A stretch of DNA of 64,000 bases from NCBI GenBank assembly GCA_038049695.1, contig CP142451.1, positions 8,740,001-8,804,000 on the forward strand, given 5' to 3'. Below the pieces are notes generated by a model. That model was not told the DNA's origin and searched no databases. It was given only the letters and a program-made list of their open reading frames with translations. Below are positions 1 to 15,300 of this stretch, piece after piece (position 1 is the first letter of the stretch; each line of letters starts with the position of its first letter). A program made the position numbers and the translations under genes. Source of the stretch: Cinnamomum chago. Lineage: Eukaryota > Streptophyta > Magnoliopsida > Laurales > Lauraceae.

Positions 1-1240
1 ATGGATTTATATAAGTCAAGTTATTTAGTAGGATCTATTTATTGCATCAACTTACAGGCCACTATGCAGGCCTCTTTGGATCTTCATAAACCAAGTGTAG
101 GTAACTGTGTAATTGTTGGTTCATGTCGTTGGATTACTTGAATGACCATTGTTTTGTTCTTGTCCTTGACCTGTTATGGATGTTGAGGAATTACAGGTAA
201 TCTTAGTAGCCATTGATGTAGTAAGTTGGGGAGGGTGGTCTGTACATATGCAAAAGAACTGAGCTGGACCATTGGCCATTAATAGCCATTTGATGTTAGT
301 GGAAACGCTGAATGGGTGGCTGGCATTCATCACTTTGCCAACCATTCATCACTTTGGATTACTGATGGCATAACTAGTGATGTTCAGTGGAGATTTCTGA
401 TTTGCAAACTGAGTAGAGATTAGATGTGATGATTTTGGGCCTTCTTATGCTTGCTGTATTTTTTTAGTTGTGTGGGGTAAAATGTTTTAACACAATCTCT
501 CTGATGCACCGATTCATCTATCAACACGAAGAAAACCTAGGAGCAGCCCCAACAGCTGTGCCGCCCGGTTTCTTCTTCCTTGGAAATGGAAGGGGTGTGC
601 GCGCGCGCTTTATCCTCCCTCACAAGGAAAAATTGTCCCAAAATCCAAGTTTTCTGCTGCACCAAGTGACGAGAGAAAAATAGAAAGCAATAAATCAACT
701 GCTTTTCCACAAGTTTTCTTTGGATTTGCCTTTGAACAGAGGAAGTTTGGAAGCTAGTGGAGGATTAACTCCGCATCACAAAGATATAAAACTGAACTTG
801 TGCAGGGAAGTACAATGCTTATGGAGGAGCTTAAGATCAATTTTACTGTGCGTTTTTTACTTTGAGATTTGTGTGGGAGGTTCTTTCTAGATATTCATCT
901 AAAGAGATACCTAGAAAATACTTTCCTTTTAGCTAACATTTGAAAGTAGCATTTTTTTTATATCTTCTTTTCATTTTACATACAACTAACTACCCATACC
1001 ATACGGCACCTTGACTGGCTGTTTGAGGTGGAATGGAAGAATGCCCTTTGAGCAGTTTTAACGGGTTAAAAAAACCAATCAAAAAAAGATAAAATGCCCT
1101 TTAACTGTAATGAATCTTCACAGTTTTACCTTTGACTGTCAAAAATAAATCATGATAGTCTAAATTATAACAAAAGTATATTGCAGCAGCTAAAGTTTAC
1201 TGTAAATAAAAGTCTGTAAACTAGCTAAAGGTACTCTTTT
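1..1240. other. Intergenic, no gene recognised
   Basis: I see only short open frames with no recognisable domain. A 71-codon frame at 468-683 (+) is low in complexity and has no family signature. The stretch could be the intron or 3' flank of a gene lying to the left, but no splice-joined coding sequence can be built from what is visible. Confidence 0.4.
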
Positions 1241-1284
1241 TCAAGAAAAATGATTGTGTAAATCCATCAGCATTGCATAAACCT

Positions 1285-1450
1285 TAAGTCTACACGGCCC
1301 GACCCTGGGATCCAACGGCCCCCCTGGGGACCGGGCCACCGTTCGGTCCCCAAGTCGGGCCCTGTAGCATGTTTCTTGCATAAAAACATAAGTCCACTTG
1401 GACATACTGGGGGGACCGAATGGTGGCCCGGCCCCCCAGACACCGTTGTC
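1285..1450. repeat. GC-rich foldback repeat (copy 1)
   Basis: A GC-rich island lies in AT-rich DNA. A module reading ggggaccgggccaccg near 1328 recurs as its approximate reverse complement (gggaccgaatggtggcccgg) near 1411-1430, so the segment can fold on itself. A related module pair occurs at 51451-51560, so this is a dispersed family. No coding potential is convincing on either strand. The type of element is not known to me. Confidence 0.55.
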
Positions 1451-1967
1451 CACATAGCAGGTCTCTGCATAAAAATAAGCACAATGGTCAGTCAAAGTGG
1501 TTTCAAAGGCATACGGTTGTTTGTAAATTTCCATTATTCATGCATGTGGGATACGGGGGCATTTACATCAAACAGGATCCGGATATACTATGCTTTTGTT
1601 TGGATTCAATCCATTTGCATCTCTGCTAAATATGGGTAAAAAACAGCAGTTGTGGTAGGTGCAGTTGTTAGTGGCCAATAGGTGCATCTGTTAGTGGCCA
1701 AAACGCGCAAAATAACGGGCGTTATGAAGCAGTTGTGTTGTGGTGAATGGTGATACATAGTGGCATAGGGATATGAATTTTTTAAGTATTCAAAATAATT
1801 CAAGTCTTGTACAGTGGTCGATTTTGTATTTTAAAGTAATTTTAAATCATATAAGAGTAGAGCTAATTATAAAAAAAAATACTATTAAAGAGAAGACATA
1901 ATTAAAAAAAATAAAATAAAATAAAAACGCTGCTATTTTCAATTTCAAAATAGCCTGCCAGTGGTAG

Positions 1968-3174
1968 TAGGGATGAAAGTGGGCCGGGCCGAGCCGGGCT
2001 TTGACAGGCCCTAGGCTCGGCCCTAGTATTTTTCAGTAGGCCCTAGCTCGGCCCTAGTCCTAAAGGGCCTCAAAAACCATGGCTCGGGCTCGGCCCTTAT
2101 TAAGTTATGAGGCCCTAGGGCTGGCCCTTTGAGCCCGGCTAATGATATAACACTAGCTAAAAGAAAATATTTTTCGGAAAAAAAAATTCCTGTAGGAATT
2201 CAAAGAAATCTACATATGCAAACCAGAACAAAAAATGGTAAAATGCATGCATTCATCCCATATTCATATTCCCATAATTTGGATTGCAGCAATAAAATTA
2301 ACTAAAATAAGAAATACTCCATAAAAGCAAAGGGAGCCAAGTTCCAACACTCCATAATAGTTCAATGTTAATGTAGATGAGCATTATCAAACTCCAACAA
2401 TAATACAAATCAAATTAAACTTCAATAACATCATAGAATAAAATAAAGTATTCGGCTAGCATCATAAAATAAAGTCTCTAGCATCACCAGCATCACCTAT
2501 AACAACAACAATAGAGCATTGTTAATAAATAATAATAACAACAAAGGAAAGGTTGTTCCAGAGTTACAAGACTTTAAAAAATGACTTCTAGACCATTAAT
2601 ATACATGCATCCTCAAGGTTGTTTACGGATTATTTATATTGGATTAAAATTAGGGTTTAAGGTTTAGTGCTTAGGTTTAGGATTTATGGATTATTTAGTG
2701 CTTAGGGTTTAGGGATTATTTATATTGGATTAAAACTAAGGTTTAGGATTTATGGATTATTTAGTATCATAGATTCATATATGTATTATATACTGTATAG
2801 TGTACACATACATATAATATATGGATTAATATATGTAGGCCATATGGCTTACTGCTTAGGTTTATGATTTATGGATTATTTAGTGTTTAGGGTTTAGAGA
2901 TTATTTATATTGATTAAAACTAAGGTTTAGGATTTATGGATTATGTTATATCATATATGTATTATATATTGTATAGTGTATATATATATAATATATGTAG
3001 GCCCTAGGGCTTACGAGCCGGGCTTCATTAAGCCCGAGCTCGGCCCTTTTAAGCAAACGGGCCTCCTACTAGGCCCTAGCTCGGCTCTTTTGTCTTTTGA
3101 GTCGAGCTCGGGCCGAGCCTATGACGGGCCGTCCGCGGGCGGCCCTAGGACGGCCCGGCCCACTTTCACCCCTA
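1968..3174. mobile_element. Non-autonomous hAT-type element with GC-rich terminal inverted repeats
   Basis: The left end starts tagggatgaaagtgggccgg and the right end is its near-exact inverse (ccggcccactttcaccccta). The inverted homology extends over about 170 bp of Ggccctagctcggccc-rich sequence on each side. The flanking 8-mers are agtggtag (1960-1967) and agtggtac (3175-3182), a 7/8 match, which is the hAT duplication size. The core is AT-rich with no transposase frame, so any movement would need enzyme from elsewhere. Classification as hAT rests on duplication length and terminus style. Confidence 0.75.
2640..2960. repeat. Degenerate TTTAGGG-like tandem repeats inside the hAT element
   Basis: The core of the element repeats blocks built from 'ggatttatggattatttagt', 'gcttagggtttaggg' and 'ttatttatattggattaaaa' at least three times. 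Many sub-blocks contain tttaggg or ttaggttt, which resemble the plant telomere heptamer but are not in clean phase. They look like internal amplification of an AT-rich core rather than a true interstitial telomere. Confidence 0.6.
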
Positions 3175-3272
3175 AGTGGTACCCCCTCAACACCCGGGCA
3201 ATGCGGCCGCTATTTTGAAGCAGTGCTGCTGAGCAAAGTGTGTGTTGCAGCAATGCATATATATATATATAT

Positions 3273-3442
3273 GAGAATGTTCATATGCATCCATCCCTCA
3301 CCATAGGGTGAGGGATGCTTCCATAAATGGGGAATTTTAAGTACACATTATGTACTTGAAGTCCCCATTTTGTACTTGAAATCCCTCATTTATGTAAGCA
3401 TCCCTCACCCTATGGTGAGGGATAGATGTATATGAACATTCC

Positions 3443-3444
<2 letters not shown>
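3273..3444. mobile_element. Foldback MITE embedded in an AT microsatellite
   Basis: Left arm gaatgttcatatgcatccat with ccctcaccatagggtgaggg behind it is mirrored by the right arm ending gaacattcccc. The arms cover about 65 bp each with a spacer of about 40 bp. The element is bounded on both sides by (AT)n runs (3257-3272 and 3445-3498). This is the arrangement described for rice Micron-type MITEs that insert in TA microsatellites. No coding sequence. Confidence 0.7.

Positions 3445-3498
<54 letters not shown>
3445..3498. repeat. (AT)n microsatellite
   Basis: An essentially pure AT dinucleotide run of about 54 bp between two foldback elements. It is probably the expanded target of the MITE to its left. 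Confidence 0.9.
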
Positions 3499-3500
<2 letters not shown>

Positions 3501-3594
3501 AGAGCTCATACAAGCTGGAGCGTGTGAGGCCCAGGTGAGGCCCAACAGTGCTTATGAGGCTCCAGCTTTGGGCTGCAGCTTGTGTGAGCTCTCC
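3499..3594. mobile_element. 96-bp foldback element
   Basis: It begins ggagagctcatacaagctgg and ends with the inverse (cagcttgtgtgagctctcc), so about 22 bp of terminal inverted repeat surround a short spacer containing two copies of tgaggccca. It sits immediately 5' of the PPR gene's leader. Too short to encode anything. Confidence 0.6.
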
Positions 3595-3737
3595 TCCCTC
3601 TTTCTCTCTCTCTCTCTCGGAACTCTCTCTTTGTTGACGATGGTGATCGATCGATGCGATGCATAGCAGACTGCAGCAGATTCATGTATCGACAACACTA
3701 ACACTACTGTACTAGTTTAACGCCTCCCTCCTGTCCG

Positions 3738-4161
3738 ATGCAACTGATCCTCCATTCCCATTCCCATCGCCTCCTGCTGCTACTTCCATCTCCTCCTCCT
3801 CTTCTTCATTTTCATTTCAATTTAATCAGCACCCCTGCTTCCACTTCTTCTTCTTTTCTTCTTCTTCTTCTTCTTCAACTGCAACTCCAACTCGGCAGCG
3901 GCGGCCCCAAACAGTGTCTCTCCATCAGCTCCTCCACCTCCACCTCCACCTCCGAGGAAGAATAAGAATAAGAATAAGAAGAAGAAGAAGAAGAAGGCGA
4001 CATGGCTTTCCCTCATCAGAGAATCATGCTCCAAGAAGACCCATCTCCTCCAAAGCCATGCCCTCCTCCTCCGCACTTCCCTCCTCGACGACCCCACCAT
4101 CCTCCCTCTCTGCAACACCGTCCTCAAGGGCTACTAGAACAGCAGCACCCCAGAAAAAGCC
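3738..4161 (+). pseudogene. Eroded 5' coding end of the PPR gene
   Basis: In the frame of the downstream PPR protein, bases from about 4000 read WLSLIRESCSKKTHLLQSHA and then a typical PPR N-terminal stretch. This frame is broken by an amber codon at 4135-4137, directly before NSSTPEKALSF. The same frame has no ATG back to a TAA at 3823-3825. A separate 75-codon frame from the ATG at 3738 is leucine- and serine-rich like an organelle targeting peptide, but ends at 3965 in another frame, across TTC and AAG trinucleotide runs prone to indels. At least a frameshift and a stop separate a plausible targeting start from the main body. Assembly error is possible. Confidence 0.6.
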
Positions 4162-5637
4162 TTGTCCTTTTACGCTCTCATGCGCTTGCAAGGCGTTCGC
4201 CCCAACCCCTTCACTTCTTCCTTCCTCGTCAAGTCATGTACACGGGTAGCCTCTTTAGTCGGTGGAAGGCAGATGCACGCTTGCATCTTACGCGGCGGGC
4301 ACCAATCGGATTGCCTTCTGCTGACTTCTCTCGTGGAGCTTTACTCTGTATGTGGGGAGGGGGACGACGGGTGCCAGGTGTTCGATGAAATGTCCCACCG
4401 GGATACGGTCGCTTGGAACGTCCTGATTTCTTGCTACGCTCGCAACCGTCGGACGAGGGATGCTTTGCGGCTGTTTGATGAGATGCAGGCCCCGCCGCAT
4501 GGGTCCGAACCTGACGATGTCACCTGCCTCCTACTCCTCCAGGCTTGCGCCCAGTTGGGTGCGCTTGATTTTGGCAAGCGGATTCATCATTATATTGAAG
4601 AGAGAGGTTATGTCAGGGCTTTGAATCTCTGCAACTCGCTTGTGGCCATGTATTCCAGATGTGGGTGTCTGGATGAGGCTTTCCGCGTGTTTGATGGGGT
4701 ACCTGAGAAAAATGTTGTTACTTGGAGTGCGATGATTTCTGGGTTTGCCATGAACGGGCATGGAAGGGAGGCTCTTGATGCGTTTGGAGAGATGCGGAGA
4801 ATGGGTGTCCTGCCCGATGATCAGACGTTTACAGGTGTTCTTTCCGCTTGTAGTCATGGTGGGTTGGTTGATGAAGGTTTGAGGCTTTTTGGCATGATGA
4901 CAGCAGAATTTGCTCTAGTGCCAAATATCCATCACTATGGGTGTATGATTGATCTTCTGGGTCGGGCTGGTTTGCTTGATCAGGCCTACCATCTTATAAA
5001 TTCGATGGTGGTTGAGCCGGATGCAACAATTTGGCGGACTCTGCTAGGGGCTTGCAGAATTCATGGTCATGTTGCCCTTGGAGAACGCGTTGTCGGGCAT
5101 TTGATTGAGTTGAAAGCTCAGCAAGCTGGGGATTACATTTTGTTGTTAAATTTATATGCTTCTGTTGGAGATTGGGAGAAGGTGGCTGTTGTGAGGAAGT
5201 TGATGAAGGATAAACGAATTCAAACCACACCTGGTTGCAGTACAATTGAATTGAAAGGAGTAGTCCACGAATTTGTTGTGGATGATGATTCACATCCAAT
5301 GAAAGAGGACATCTATGCGAAGCTGGATGAAATTGGTAGACAGCTGAAGATTGCTGGTTACATTGCAGACATGACAGCAGAGTTGCATGATTTAGATATA
5401 GAAGGGAAGGAGAATGCGCTTTCTTATCACAGCGAAAAGTTGGCTATTGCTTTTGGGATGGTTGCGACTCCTCCTGGTACAACAATAAGAGTTGCCAAGA
5501 ACCTTCGTATCTGTGTTGACTGCCACACTTTTGCAAAGATTCTGTCCAGTGTTTATAATCGGGATGTAGTTATTAGAGATCGCAGCCGATTCCACCATTT
5601 CTGTGAAGGATTTTGTTCCTGTAATGACTACTGGTAG
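4162..5637 (+). CDS. Pentatricopeptide repeat protein, DYW subclass (N-terminus uncertain)
   Basis: Intronless 491-codon frame. It holds degenerate 35-residue PPR units of the PLS type (for example NSLVAMYSRCGCLDEAFRVF and YGCMIDLLGRAGLLDQA), then E/E+ motifs (ATIWRTLLGACRIHGHVALG), then a full DYW domain. The DYW zinc site is visible as HSE, then CVDCH, and the protein ends CSCNDYW, which matches the cytidine-deaminase-like domain. Members act in plastids or mitochondria, mostly in C-to-U RNA editing, with the PPR tract choosing the site. The ATG used here is simply the first in frame after an amber codon at 4135-4137; homologous sequence continues upstream of that codon, so the real protein was probably about 60 or more residues longer. 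Without the upstream part it lacks a targeting peptide. It may be a recent pseudogene or carry a sequencing error. Confidence 0.8.
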   Translation: MSFYALMRLQGVRPNPFTSSFLVKSCTRVASLVGGRQMHACILRGGHQSDCLLLTSLVELYSVCGEGDDGCQVFDEMSHRDTVAWNVLISCYARNRRTRDALRLFDEMQAPPHGSEPDDVTCLLLLQACAQLGALDFGKRIHHYIEERGYVRALNLCNSLVAMYSRCGCLDEAFRVFDGVPEKNVVTWSAMISGFAMNGHGREALDAFGEMRRMGVLPDDQTFTGVLSACSHGGLVDEGLRLFGMMTAEFALVPNIHHYGCMIDLLGRAGLLDQAYHLINSMVVEPDATIWRTLLGACRIHGHVALGERVVGHLIELKAQQAGDYILLLNLYASVGDWEKVAVVRKLMKDKRIQTTPGCSTIELKGVVHEFVVDDDSHPMKEDIYAKLDEIGRQLKIAGYIADMTAELHDLDIEGKENALSYHSEKLAIAFGMVATPPGTTIRVAKNLRICVDCHTFAKILSSVYNRDVVIRDRSRFHHFCEGFCSCNDYW

Positions 5638-6716
5638 GCTTCATGTTCTTGAAATTGCGTATACATGTCCATTGGTGATGAGCAGAGTTTGATCATCTCT
5701 AAAACATCTACAGTGCTAAAGCAAACATGACCAGAAAAAAATGTAGAGAAATGCGTTTGCCACCAGCTTGACAAACCCATCTGTTTTTGTCAGTGGTGAA
5801 ATGCTGGCAAATTGAATTGTGAATCGAAGTCTAACTGGATGTATTTTTAGTATAGTTGCTGAATTGATTAATTTGAAATCTCCAACATAAGGATTGGTTA
5901 GCCTTCGTCCTTTAAGAAGCTTGGGCTGTAGTTGGTTGGAGTGACAAGTTATTCATTCGGCTAATCACTACCAGTACCAGGAGATGAATATTGGTCCCTT
6001 AATGCTGCTACATGAGGTCTTTCTTGCTCTACAAAGGACATGGCATCATCATCATTTTTTAATGAAATCAGTCAATTCTTTTGTCATTGATGGATAGTTC
6101 TTGGGAAGAATTAGTCAATAGTGAAGAAGGAAACATATGGAGAAAAATGTAGACTTTATATTGCCATCTCCTTTTTCTGCATAAGCTCTAAATTCGGAAT
6201 AGTAGAATACTGTTCACTTATACTTGCTGTAAATTCTTCATTATGATACTGAAGTAGTGGTAAATTTTGAACCTAACTTTTGACCCATCATTCTCAAGCC
6301 ACTTTCCTAAGCTCTGGAGTTTGAATTTGTCCATAAACCCTAATCATAAGCCCAGATCCTTGACGAGTTTGACTCGTGAAGCGCAACGTTACTACTGTAA
6401 TCATCTTCATAGAAAAATGTATCTATTGTGATCTTTGAATGTCTATTTTGATCTTTATTCAGAGAAGAGCTTTCTAATATGCTCATATGCTTTTACATTG
6501 GCCACGGAATGGTTTATTCTGAAATGTTTGCAAGAATGAATGAAGCACTGGAATAAATTTAAGGCCAGTAAAGCAGCAGGACAGATGCCATAGGTAAACA
6601 CTTATAATGCAATTTTGTCACTGGCATTCTTCATGTGAAGATTATGTTTGATTATGCGAACTTTTGTGGGGGGTGATTGTTAGTTTGTTACATATACTGT
6701 ACAACAATATGACTTT
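5638..6716. other. Intergenic between two convergent genes
   Basis: The 3' flanks of the PPR gene (+) and the FtsH gene (-) meet here. I find no domain-bearing frame, RNA gene or clear repeat. The two genes are convergent, so both terminators must lie in this 1.1 kb. Confidence 0.6.
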
Positions 6717-10840
<4,124 letters not shown>

Positions 10841-10970
10841 TTGTGCAGATTTTGTGACCTTCTTTTGGTATATGAAGGGCTTAAGTCAGGCTGCGGAGTT
10901 CTGAAATGGTAGGTTTTGTCTAATTCTTTGGTTTCAATTAGTAAGTGGGTGTTGAGGGAATGCTGAAGGA

Positions 10971-10980
10971 GTTTAAATAG
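10971..10980 (-). promoter_or_regulatory. TATA-like box of the FtsH gene
   Basis: Minus-strand ctatttaaac lies about 130 bp upstream of the ATG at 10840, a normal distance for a plant leader of about 100 nt. No experimental support; called from sequence and spacing only. Confidence 0.4.
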
Positions 10981-11025
10981 AGAAGTTGGATGTAGCTCTT
11001 TTATTCGCAGTCTCTCTCTTTTTCC

Positions 11026-11043
11026 TTCTTGAAGCATCTAGAG
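11026..11043. promoter_or_regulatory. Possible heat-shock element upstream of FtsH gene
   Basis: The run TTCttGAAgcATCtaGAG has two perfect and two one-mismatch heat-shock units in alternating orientation. It lies about 45 bp upstream of the TATA-like box. FTSH6 in Arabidopsis is heat-responsive, so the site makes sense, but short matches like this arise by chance. Confidence 0.35.
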
Positions 11044-12339
11044 GATGCTGGTAAATGAATGTAAGATACAAGGTAAAGTTTATGTGGAAGGGGTGTGGGG
11101 ACATTGAAAAGAGTTGGTGGGATCTTATAAGCACCAATCTGCATCTAAGTGGATGATCTTGTCCTATAAAGGCCACACATGTGGAGATGACTTGTGGTCT
11201 CCTTTGGATGTTTGTTCTAGATAAATGTCAAAACATGTGAATTTTTTGGAAGTTGAAATATACTTTTTTTTTTTCCATTTTAATCTCTTTTTTCCTGGTT
11301 AGCATTGATTAAACTTGTAATTTCAGTATTCCAGATCTTGGACTTCCAAATTCTTTTTCAGGGTAAATATTGATTATCTGTATGGTCCTAATGTCAGCAC
11401 TAGGAGTCCTTTTTTTCTTCTTTATATATTCAAGGCAAGATTTTCAGAACTAGCAGTCTAGGAGTGCGTTTTGTCATTTTCTGTTGAGTGATTTTCCTAT
11501 GAAAATTGTGTGGTTCTCTTCGGCAACGGCCACCAGAACAAGAAGATTCCATCTCTCGAACGCTCCGGATCGGCATATGATATGACAGTAGTTGATGCAT
11601 TTGGGAGTCCAGAGACATCGATTAGAAAATCAGTCACCTATGTCTTAAATTTTTTTCTGCGAGCCATTCCTACCAAATCGGGTGGAGTCCACTCCTCAAC
11701 ACTATAGATCTGAATTATGGATAAGCCAATCTGTGGTCACCTGCCCCACCATTTAACTGGAAAAATAGATGGGATGTGAAGTGGCTGGATATACCTGGCC
11801 AAATACTCTCTCTTCCATCAACAAGATTATGGTCTTCCAATTTCTTTGATTAGCTCATACCGGGCCAAATACAGTATTCTGGATTAGATTATGATCATGA
11901 TCTTAGAAAAGTGGGTGGCATTTAAAGCTGGTTTTTAAAGGGAGAAGAATGAAGGAGATAAAGGAAAATGATAACAAAAATCTTAAGGAAGGTCATGCTA
12001 GCAACAGCTTGTTTGCAATTCAGTCAGATAAACCAAACTCAAGGCCATTCGGTATCATTCATGTGATTAGCTAAACTTGTTTGACAATATTATATCATAA
12101 TTGTTCTCGATGAGCAGGCAGACTCAAATGTGGAGACCAGTAGCCTACTTTGAGGATCAAACATTTCATAAGATCATGATCAGGTCCTTAAAAACTTTCT
12201 GATCCAATGCCATGAAATAAATGGTCCGCAAAGGTTTTGTTTTTGCTCTTGATTTTATTGCTTTAGATCACATAGTTAACAACGATGGATGCAGCTAATC
12301 TTTGAAGAGGACGAAGCCTTGGCCGAATCTTCACCTTAA

Positions 12340-12620
12340 AATCTTTTTTTTTTCTTTGATAGGCAACAAAGAAAATATATTAAGAAAGGAAAGGGTGTTA
12401 CAAAGAGGCCCGACCAAAGGGCACTATGGTATAAAAGCATTATACCACAAAACAAGTTACTTAGTGAAAGCTAAAAAGTTAGAGTACTTATCAACCCCTT
12501 GCTTAACTAAAGAGTCCGCAAAGCCATTTGCTGTCCTCTCAACGTGAATAAAGCTCACTTGAATAGAAGACAATAGGGCTCTAATCTCATTCAAATAGAA
12601 CTGAAATGTTGCCTCTCCTT
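12340..12620 (-). mobile_element. 3' fragment of a LINE with RNase H end
   Basis: On the minus strand the frame from about 12618 reads FYLNEIRALLSSI and then HVERTANGFADSLVKQG, the typical C-terminal part of the RNase H domain of plant L1-type LINEs, then stops at 12442-12444. A short untranslated tail and an A-rich end (T-run on + at about 12343-12352) follow. Everything upstream of this is lost, so it is a severely 5'-truncated copy. Confidence 0.7.
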
Positions 12621-12955
12621 AGTGCCAAGTTTCGCATCAACCGACCGTTGGGCCCACCATCAGATTTATCATAGATAATAAACCATGTGTGATATGACCC
12701 AGTCACATGAACGACCTGAAGATAAAGCTAACATCAAAATTGGAGTAAGCTTTTTACACTACGATCAATAGTGATTTTGAGACATTTGGATTTTAGAAGT
12801 GTGTAGCATTGAAAGAGAGTTGTGAAAAGAGAATCATCTAATCCTCCTTTCCTCTGATTTGATGAGTCACTGAAATGAAAAGGCAATAGTAAAGCACAAA
12901 ACCACAAAAGACCCAACTTGATCAAAGGGTCATAAGTAACATCAAGGCACAGACA

Positions 12956-12958
<3 letters not shown>

Positions 12959-12997
<39 letters not shown>
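12959..12997. repeat. (GA)n microsatellite
   Basis: Pure GA dinucleotides for about 39 bp. They are followed by gtatataaccc at 13031-13041 and by four copies of the heptamer aaagtcc at about 13045-13073, a promoter-like arrangement, but no coding sequence I recognise lies downstream. Confidence 0.85.
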
Positions 12998-12999
<2 letters not shown>

Positions 13000-15300
13000 C
13001 CAAATATTTAAATCTCCACTTTCTTGTATTGTATATAACCCTTCAAAGTCCAAAGTCCAAAGTCCAAAGTCCAAACCCAAACCTACTTTACCTCTTCTCT
13101 AACACCACCATTGCCCTCAACCCCTCCTCTGGTGCTTTCCCATCCCATTGCCGCCCTCTTCTTCTACTTTTCCTCCTCCTCAATTAGTCAGTGCTTCGAC
13201 CGGAAATCCAGGTCCGAGTCTGCAAAACAATTTCTCAATTCCCATCTATTACGAACGAGCTTTCCAAATCAATCATTTCTCAGTTTCCATTTTCAAGGGA
13301 ATGGAACAATGTCTACTACGAAAAGAAACAATTCTCTGAGAACAATCCCAAATGCAATCCAATCAATTTCATTAGGAAATGTTCTCACAGAATGATGCCA
13401 AAAAAATAAAAAAGAAAAAGAAAGATGACAAAAAATGTCAATGGTGATTACAACTATCTCACACAAACAAATGAAACAATTACAACAATTGAAATTGTTG
13501 TAATTAACTTCCTAGATAAAGTTTGCGCATGGTTGATTAATAGAAACCCAGATGAATGTGATAAGGCTAAGTTGATGATAGCTATATGCAGGAGTCATTT
13601 TAGCGTGAGAATCCCATGTTTCTTCAGATTCCCAAATTTCTTATGGTTCTCTCCCAGAAAGTAACTTCATGTCTCAGGAAAGAGACCTAATTTCTACAAT
13701 TCTGTAATTCTTTCTTTCTGCTATTGTAAGTATCCCCTTTTTAAGGAAACTTCTTTTTCATACTATAACTCTTCTCAATGGTTCCTTTTCTTAGCCTTGT
13801 ATCAGTACTTTCAAAATCACAAATCACGCATTTCATCAATGCCACCTTGCATTTATGCATTGTTTTAGCATATATCAAAAGTTAGTTTGCCGACACCAGA
13901 TAGGACGGTGATGATGAATTGATCTTATCTTCTCAGTTGAAGGCTTTCCAAAGTATAGAATTTGAGATCCATGCGAAAAACGCAATAACATCTAAACACA
14001 TTAAAACCACTAATAGATGTACTTATTTACTCATATAAAAATAATAATTTTAACAAACATGGTATTGTGTTTCACATACGTAACATTTACATGAAAAAGC
14101 AAAAGACCCCTTGCCTACCGATCTCTTCATCTTCCTTGTGAAGGCAAAGACGTAAAAGATACTACAGAGACATTAATTCAGATCTTTTCCATTTGATTAC
14201 AGAGTTCATCATCATGGTATGTGACAGTTACTCTAAATTATTGAATGAACTTGCAGGGTCCTTTTAGCGACCTCACCCAAGAAAATCAGAAGGATGTAAA
14301 GCTAGATGGACCATCGTATTAGGAAAGACGAGGAAATTTGGCATATTGCTTACACGACACTCCCACCTGTTTCACAATCCAGGGTTTCATATTTAATTTC
14401 TGGGTCTGATTTGGATTGGGCTTTACTTCTCTAAACTGGCACGGGAAACTCATGCTTATACAAAAAATTGCTAGATCACATAACTCAATCATGTTGAATG
14501 ATATTTTGTTTATGTCATGTCAATGCAAGCTTGGATTCCTGTGTGTTGATGACTGGGCTCATCTTAATTGAAAAGTAATTATGTTGTCCCTACTTAGGCT
14601 TGAGATTTTAATAGAAATTATTAGCTAAGGAAACATCAGAGCCAACCAATTATAAATTTGAATTTCAGAAGTAATAACTTGGCGTGAAAAATAATATGCA
14701 TGTTCCCAATTAGGGACCAAACTATGTTCCTTAATTTATTTATTAAAGAGAGTGTTATAGAGGTCGAAAGAGTTTCTTTTTTTAAATTGCTTCAGTATTT
14801 TAAAAATTCATTGTCACCTTATTTCTATCTATTTAATTTTATTTCCACTCTTTCTTTTTTTTTTGGATTTTCTCTCATGGTCACTATTTGCCGTCGATCT
14901 CCGCTCTTGATGACTAAAGTCGAGATATTTTTTTATATTTTTTTTGTACTACTTCATTTTTTATGATATTACAAAATTTTATATAATTATTAAAAATGGG
15001 CAGTGAAATACAAAAAAAGAAGAGGATAATTTTATGCAATCTCGCATAATTCAATAAAATTCTTCCTATTGTAAAAATGGAGTGGCATGGAGTATTCTTT
15101 CCCACGTCTTTTCTATGCCATAAGATACTTGTCAGTGGCATGGAGAATCCTTTCACACATCTTTTCTATCGCATAAGATACGCGTCAATAATTCTTTCAC
15201 AAGTCTTTTCTATTTATTTAGTTTAATTAATTCCATTCCAATTTTTTTTTGTAAAAATTTGTATTCCATATTTTTATGCTAGTTTTGTGATCATTGTCCT
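13000..15300. other. Intergenic, promoter-like start but no recognised gene
   Basis: A TATA-like site (about 13031), a CT-rich stretch and frames of 94 and 79 codons (13111-13395, 13425-13664) follow each other. None shows a domain or homology that I recognise, and their composition is ordinary AT-rich sequence. A non-coding transcript is possible. From 13700 to 15300 I see nothing. Confidence 0.3.

Noticed and set aside
11510-11707. 65-codon frame beginning MVLFGNGHQNKK
   Set aside because: Looks mildly protein-like but no known domain and no adjoining exon.
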